Source: Aulostomus chinensis (taxonomy: Eukaryota; Chordata; Actinopteri; Syngnathiformes; Aulostomidae). From it: a stretch of 64,000 nt of DNA. A program made the position numbers and the translations under genes. Below are positions 60,629 through 64,000 of this stretch, piece after piece; the first letter of the stretch is position 1, and every line of letters starts with the position of its first letter. Location: NCBI GenBank assembly GCA_037954235.1, contig JBBMOA010000019.1, positions 16,245,805 through 16,309,804 on the forward strand, written 5' to 3'. The notes under the pieces were generated by a model that worked only from the letters and a program-made list of their open reading frames with translations, did not search any database and was not told the origin of the DNA.

Positions 60629-61207
60629 GAAAAGTTGTGCTTTGCCTGTCAAGTACTCACAAATAGGAATCTTGAGCTGATGTTTTTTTTTCCCCCTCCT
60701 TCACTTCTTTGTGACTCCGGAGTGCAGAAAGAGCCAGTCACGTACATTTAGCTTGAAGCTAATGGCGACAGACAGCTAATGACAGCTACAACAAAACAAA
60801 ACTCCTGTTTACAAACTCTTCAACTCATCATGTGGAATAATCCAAATCCTCTTTATCCAGCCAGTGCAGAAGCACAAGTTGGTTAGCTACAGCTAACGTG
60901 CTTCTGACCAGGAGTGCTAGTTTGTTTGTTTGTTCTGAGCTCAAATCAAAGTGTTAATGGATTACTGAGCATCTTGCTGGATCAAGCTAACACAGATTAT
61001 TCCAGACAATGCGCTTGAGTTTGTAAATGGACATTTTTGGGACAGTTGTTCTGTCGCTGTAGCTGTTGTTAGCTGTAATCGCTATTAGCTTCAACCTAAT
61101 TATATGTGGCCGGCTCTTTCTGCACTGCGCAGGCACAAAGACGTGATGCGGGAGGTGAGCTCCAGACAACTATTGGTGAGTACTTGAAAGGCAAAATACA
61201 GTTTTGG
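60629..61207. mobile_element. Foldback MITE-like element, copy 3 (best preserved)
   Basis: The left end (60629-60665, TTTGCCTGTCAAGTACTCAC) pairs with the right end (61171-61207, GTGAGTACTTGAAAGGCAAA) as an imperfect inverted repeat of about 36 bases. Further in, GTGCAGAAAGAGCCAG and CTTGAAGCTAATGGCGA are mirrored by CGCTATTAGCTTCAACCTAA and CCGGCTCTTTCTGCACTG, so the arms are long. No transposase is present; an autonomous partner must lie elsewhere. Confidence 0.7.
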
Positions 61208-61820
61208 GGGTTTAGTATCACTTTAATTCTCTCACAGAATTACATCCTTACCAAAGACAATTCACAGAAAAATATCAATGATAGAGTTGAAATGTGTAAA
61301 ATGCAACTTTATGCTGCAGTCAGCGTGGTCACCCAGTTTCTCCCGATCAGCCATAGTAACAACCAGCTAATCTAAAAATCACAACAGACAAAGTTTAAAA
61401 AAAAAGAAATAGTTTACTGATACAATTGTTTGTCACTGCTTGTCATCAAACTGTTATTTTCTCAGAACTTACCAGAAGCTTTTCAATTTTCTGTTTTAAA
61501 GCCTGCATTACACTCTGTTCATGTTTCTGTTACATTGCATTTACTTGGTAAAGCTATAAATTTGATAGCTTCTTTGTTGTTAATCACACAGGCTATGTTG
61601 CCAATCCAAATCAATTCTTAAATCAAAGCAAACGTGTGTTTGGAGAGTAGAAAATCCATCTAAAACCTGGTGTGCTCTGGAAAACAGCAGTCAGGCAAAG
61701 GCTTATGGGAGTTGTACCTCTTGAGCTGCAAGAACCACCTGTGAGGTTCCTTGAGGCAGTACGTCCTCCCATGTTCACCGTTTTCACAGTTGTACAAATG
61801 TTCTTCCATTAAAAGCAAAA

Positions 61821-61826
61821 TTTATT
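61821..61826 (-). terminator. atp8b1-like: Polyadenylation signal of the ATP8B gene
   Basis: TTTATT on the plus strand is AATAAA on the minus strand, 78 bases past the stop codon. It is the first canonical hexamer downstream, so a very short 3' UTR is likely. This is inferred from the motif only. Confidence 0.5.
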
Positions 61827-61903
61827 TTGAGTCAGGCTCAGTTTTAAGTTTTGAGTTTGGCCCGGGAAGCATCCAGCTGAACTTCTTCTCATAAATAGTT
61901 GCG

Positions 61904-62176
61904 TTAGTCCTCCAGTCTCTGTGGCTCCTCCGGGTCCTCGGCGATGGTGCGGTAGTGCTGAGGCTGATTCTGAGCCAGGGGAGAGTCCCTTTGGGTGAAC
62001 AAGACCGTTCGGTTCTTTAGCTGACGTTTCAGCAAGAATCTTCGAGATGTCACCAGGTCACCATAGCCTTGGGTGTGCGAGAAGGCGTAGCCAGACCGCC
62101 GCGTGCTGATTCGTCTGGTAGGCAGGCGGCGAGATACAGGAGCCGGCAGCGTCTCCTTCCGTACCTTATGTCTGAC
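61904..62176 (-). CDS. atp8b1-like: P4-ATPase last coding exon (cytosolic tail)
   Basis: Ninety codons and a TAA follow a CCCCAG acceptor. The tail is basic and contains STRRSGYAFSHTQGYGDL. The GYAFS core is the conserved C-terminal autoinhibitory motif of P4-ATPases, and the Ser just before it corresponds to the regulatory phospho-serine reported in ATP8B1. The end (HYRTIAEDPEEPQRLED) is acidic, while ATP8B1 from memory ends near a YRRTGDS sequence. Confidence 0.87.
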   Translation of the reverse strand, partial: VRHKVRKETLPAPVSRRLPTRRISTRRSGYAFSHTQGYGDLVTSRRFLLKRQLKNRTVLFTQRDSPLAQNQPQHYRTIAEDPEEPQRLED

Positions 62177-64000
62177 CTGGGGAGGAGGAGGGTGTCAGTC
62201 TTGACATGGGTACATTTGTTCTGTTCTACGTACTGCACCAACTTCTTCAGGGATCCCTCCAGTTTTATCTATTTTAGAATGAGAGATTCAAGCATTCTGA
62301 CATGTATCACAACGTACTCAGTACATGGGAGCCATATTTTGATGCCAGTTTCAGGAACTGATGTTTGATTATGCAAATATGACTCTGAATGTGGCTGCAC
62401 GGTGGTGCAGTGGTCAGCACTGTGGCCTCACAGCAAGAAGGTTCCGGGTTCGAGTCCCGGCTCGGGCACGGGATCTTTCTGTGTGGAGTCTCCATGTTCT
62501 CCCTGTGTCTGTGTGGGTTCTCTCTGGTACTCCAGCTTCCTCCCACAGTCCAAAGACATCAAGAGAGGACGAGGCTGATTGATACTCTAAATTGACCGTA
62601 GGTGTGACTGTGAGTGTGAATGGTTGTCTGTCTCTATGTGTTGGTCCTGTGATGGACTGGTGACCTGTCCAGGGTGAACCCCGCCTCTCACCCGTTGACG
62701 CTGGGATAGGCTCCACCCCCCACGACCCTTAATGTAGGAATAACCGGAAGATGATGATGGATGGATGGATGGACTATGAATGTTAAAACTACAGTTTGGT
62801 TAATCTTACCCATAATCTTTAATCCTATGTATCCAACACATCATCATTTTCTGAGCTGGCTAGCAACATTTTAAACATTTACAGTTGGTTTATTGTTGGT
62901 TACAACTTCAGGGGACTAATATTCAGTAAAAGGACAACATTTATAAAACAGAGGCTGACATTGATATTTTGTTTGTTTTCAACAGTTTTTAAACAAACCA
63001 AAATCCAGTCACGATGTCAAGTTGTATCAACTGATGCCGATATTTTGTTGGTTTTAAGTGCAAGGTTGAGAGTTTTGGCATTTTCATCTGTAGTTTGAAT
63101 CAAGGAACCGTCTGATGTTGGATTAGAACTGCTGTAACCCAACCAGGAGAACAGTGTGTGTGTGTGTGTGTGTGTATGATATACTGGAGGGTTTAATAAT
63201 CTGTGTTGTGTGCCCACCTTGTCATTGATGGTGGGCCAGAGCTGAATGAGGGTGAAGCGGTACGCAACCACAGGCAGGATGCAGAGGAGTAACGTGAGGA
63301 AGATGGTGAGCCAAACGTTGGGCTGGTTCAGAGAGTTCCTGGCCGTGCCTGGAGACCCCAGAACCCACAGAGGCTCACGTTAATAGAGTTTATTACCACA
63401 CGGCCTGTGAACATTGAGCCTTCAGTGACCGCATATTCAACCGACTGAAATTCAAACACACTCAAGATTATCTGCAAACCGATTCCCTACATTATGGATG
63501 CATTCAAAATTCAGATTAGAGAGCATGGAAGCTCTGTGAAGTTAACAGGAACAGAGAAGAAGTATCTGCCAAGACTCGACCTTGTTAAACAAGGCGTATT
63601 TGCTCACCGATGAAGGGGAAAGAGGAGGTGAAGATGAGGAACATGCCGTTGCTGTACATGGTGAATGTTATGGCGAAATACGCAGCCAGGCTTCCCCACA
63701 CAAAGAAATGGTTGACTGCTGTCCAGTAGTGGGTGTCCAGACACAGCTGCAACATTCGTTTGAGGTGCGGTGTGTCATTAGGGGATTTCTACTGTTCAAA
63801 CGGCTTTTAGCGGCTTGTGCTCCTCCTCTCCTCACCTGTATGTTCATCACGATGAGCAGACATGTTTGAGCCAGTAAAGCGAAGGATTGATAGTCTGCGA
63901 TGTCTTTGCCATCGTCCCGCACCGTGTCGTACATGGCGGCCCAGGGAATGAAGAAGAGGATGAGGGAGCTGTAGTAGCTGTGAAGCATGCAAAGGACGAA
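61904..64000 (-). CDS. atp8b1-like: ATP8B-type phospholipid-transporting P4-ATPase, C-terminal part (last four coding exons; continues past the right edge)
   Basis: P4-ATPases of the ATP8B class move phospholipids from the outer to the inner membrane leaflet together with a CDC50 subunit. Joining 64000-63836, 63746-63608, 63348-63218 and 62176-61904 on the minus strand gives a continuous frame of 235 residues ending in TAA. It covers the last four membrane spans (TM7 FVLCMLHSYYSSLILFFIP, TM8 after ADYQSFAL, TM9 around HFFVWGSLAAYFAITF, TM10 VWLTIFLTLLLCILPVVAYRF) and the cytosolic tail. GTA.N.L.QP..WLTI.LT, WP...DK and the tail STRRSGYAFSH match ATP8B1 best from memory. The core ATPase domains lie outside the window. 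ATP8B family membership is firm; the exact paralogue is not. Confidence 0.88.
62393..62771 (+). mobile_element. Full-length tRNA-derived SINE in the last ATP8B intron
   Basis: Same family as the 36.1 kb element: GCACGGTGGTGCAGTGG head, B box GGTTCGAGTCC, same body and GGAT tail. The flanks GACTCTGAATGT (62381-62392) and GACTATGAATGT (62772-62783) differ by one base, as expected for a target duplication that has aged slightly. It lies antisense to the host gene. Confidence 0.85.
63154..63176 (+). repeat. (TG)n microsatellite in ATP8B last intron
   Basis: Short perfect run. Confidence 0.9.
63218..63348 (-). CDS. atp8b1-like: P4-ATPase exon with TM10
   Basis: The exon starts after a CTCCAG acceptor and completes the split Gly codon. 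It encodes GTARNSLNQPNVWLTI, the tenth span, and WPTINDK, ending before GTGGGC. The splice phases agree on both sides. Confidence 0.87.
63608..63746 (-). CDS. atp8b1-like: P4-ATPase exon with TM9
   Basis: The exon follows an acceptor ending GTTGCAG and ends in phase 1 at ATCG before GTGAGC. It encodes LCLDTHYWTAVNHFF and the ninth span, then the luminal loop SNGMFLIFTSSFPFI. LDT.YWT is conserved across the ATP8B subfamily. Confidence 0.88.
63747..63835 (-). other. atp8b1-like: ATP8B intron between the TM7-TM8 and TM9 exons
   Basis: An 89-base intron with GTGAGG and GCAG ends, close to the minimal intron size usual in compact fish genes. Confidence 0.75.
63836..64000 (-). CDS. atp8b1-like: P4-ATPase exon with TM7-TM8 (truncated by window edge)
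   Basis: Fifty-five codons are in frame to the right edge. They read TM7, the short loop YDTVRDDGKDIADYQSF and TM8, ending MNIQ before GTGAGG. The DYQSFA block is a hallmark of this class of flippase. No acceptor is seen, so the exon extends beyond the window. Confidence 0.88.

Larger units (their letters stand above)
54776..61820. other. Interval between the convergent stbd1 and ATP8B genes
   Basis: It contains the AT-rich palindromic tract, MITE copy 3, short CA runs and a long G tract at 56625. The ~108-codon minus-strand frame at 56566-56892 begins MNSIGGGEGDVV, passes through the G tract and matches no family I know. No gene is supported. Confidence 0.6.
62177..63217 (-). other. atp8b1-like: ATP8B last intron
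   Basis: The intron has GTGGGC and CCCCAG ends. It contains a full SINE with imperfect 12-base target duplications (62393-62771) and a (TG)n run at 63154-63176. I see no other exon. Confidence 0.7.

Noticed and set aside
1..64000. CRISPR arrays, operons, prophage or other prokaryotic systems
   Set aside because: No evenly spaced direct repeats with unique spacers and no bacterial-type genes; the window is vertebrate nuclear DNA.

Overview
This window is nuclear DNA from a bony fish, most likely a percomorph teleost. The signs are long (CA)n/(GT)n and (CT)n microsatellites, tRNA-derived SINEs of the type common in teleosts (a 'GCACGGTGGTGCAGTGG' head and a GGAT-repeat tail), small non-autonomous DNA transposons, and spliced genes with GT/AG introns. 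There is no operon structure. Most long open reading frames are chance frames, many of them through microsatellites.

Two protein-coding genes can be supported, both in the right-hand quarter. (1) stbd1 (starch-binding domain-containing protein 1, a glycogen-binding adaptor), plus strand, three coding exons at 47583-47814, 49171-49598 and 50751-53981. The reading frame is continuous across both junctions and predicts about 1296 residues. It has an N-terminal membrane anchor, a very long acidic disordered region containing a divergent tandem duplication of about 280-330 residues per unit, and a C-terminal CBM20 domain. The human protein, from memory, is about 360 residues. (2) The 3' end of a class-I P4-ATPase (phospholipid flippase) of the ATP8B group, closest to ATP8B1, minus strand. 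Its last four coding exons lie between 61904 and the right edge, where the gene leaves the window. The two genes converge, with about 7 kb between their likely polyadenylation sites.

From 1 to about 47.4 kb I find no convincing protein-coding exon. This part holds many microsatellites, several SINEs, copies of a foldback MITE-like family (three copies in the window plus a lone end), a small hAT-like element with an 8-bp target duplication, and pairs of older dispersed repeats. It also holds scattered CTCF-like motifs. One candidate promoter or untranslated first exon lies near 16.1-16.6 kb (a full CRE palindrome, GA/CT tracts and a good minus-strand splice donor). It could mean that the left end is intronic to a minus-strand gene, but I cannot prove this.

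No new multi-gene system is visible. The most unusual things are the enlarged, internally duplicated Stbd1 with its LC3-interaction-like motifs, the foldback MITE family, and the modular head/tail combinations among the SINEs.
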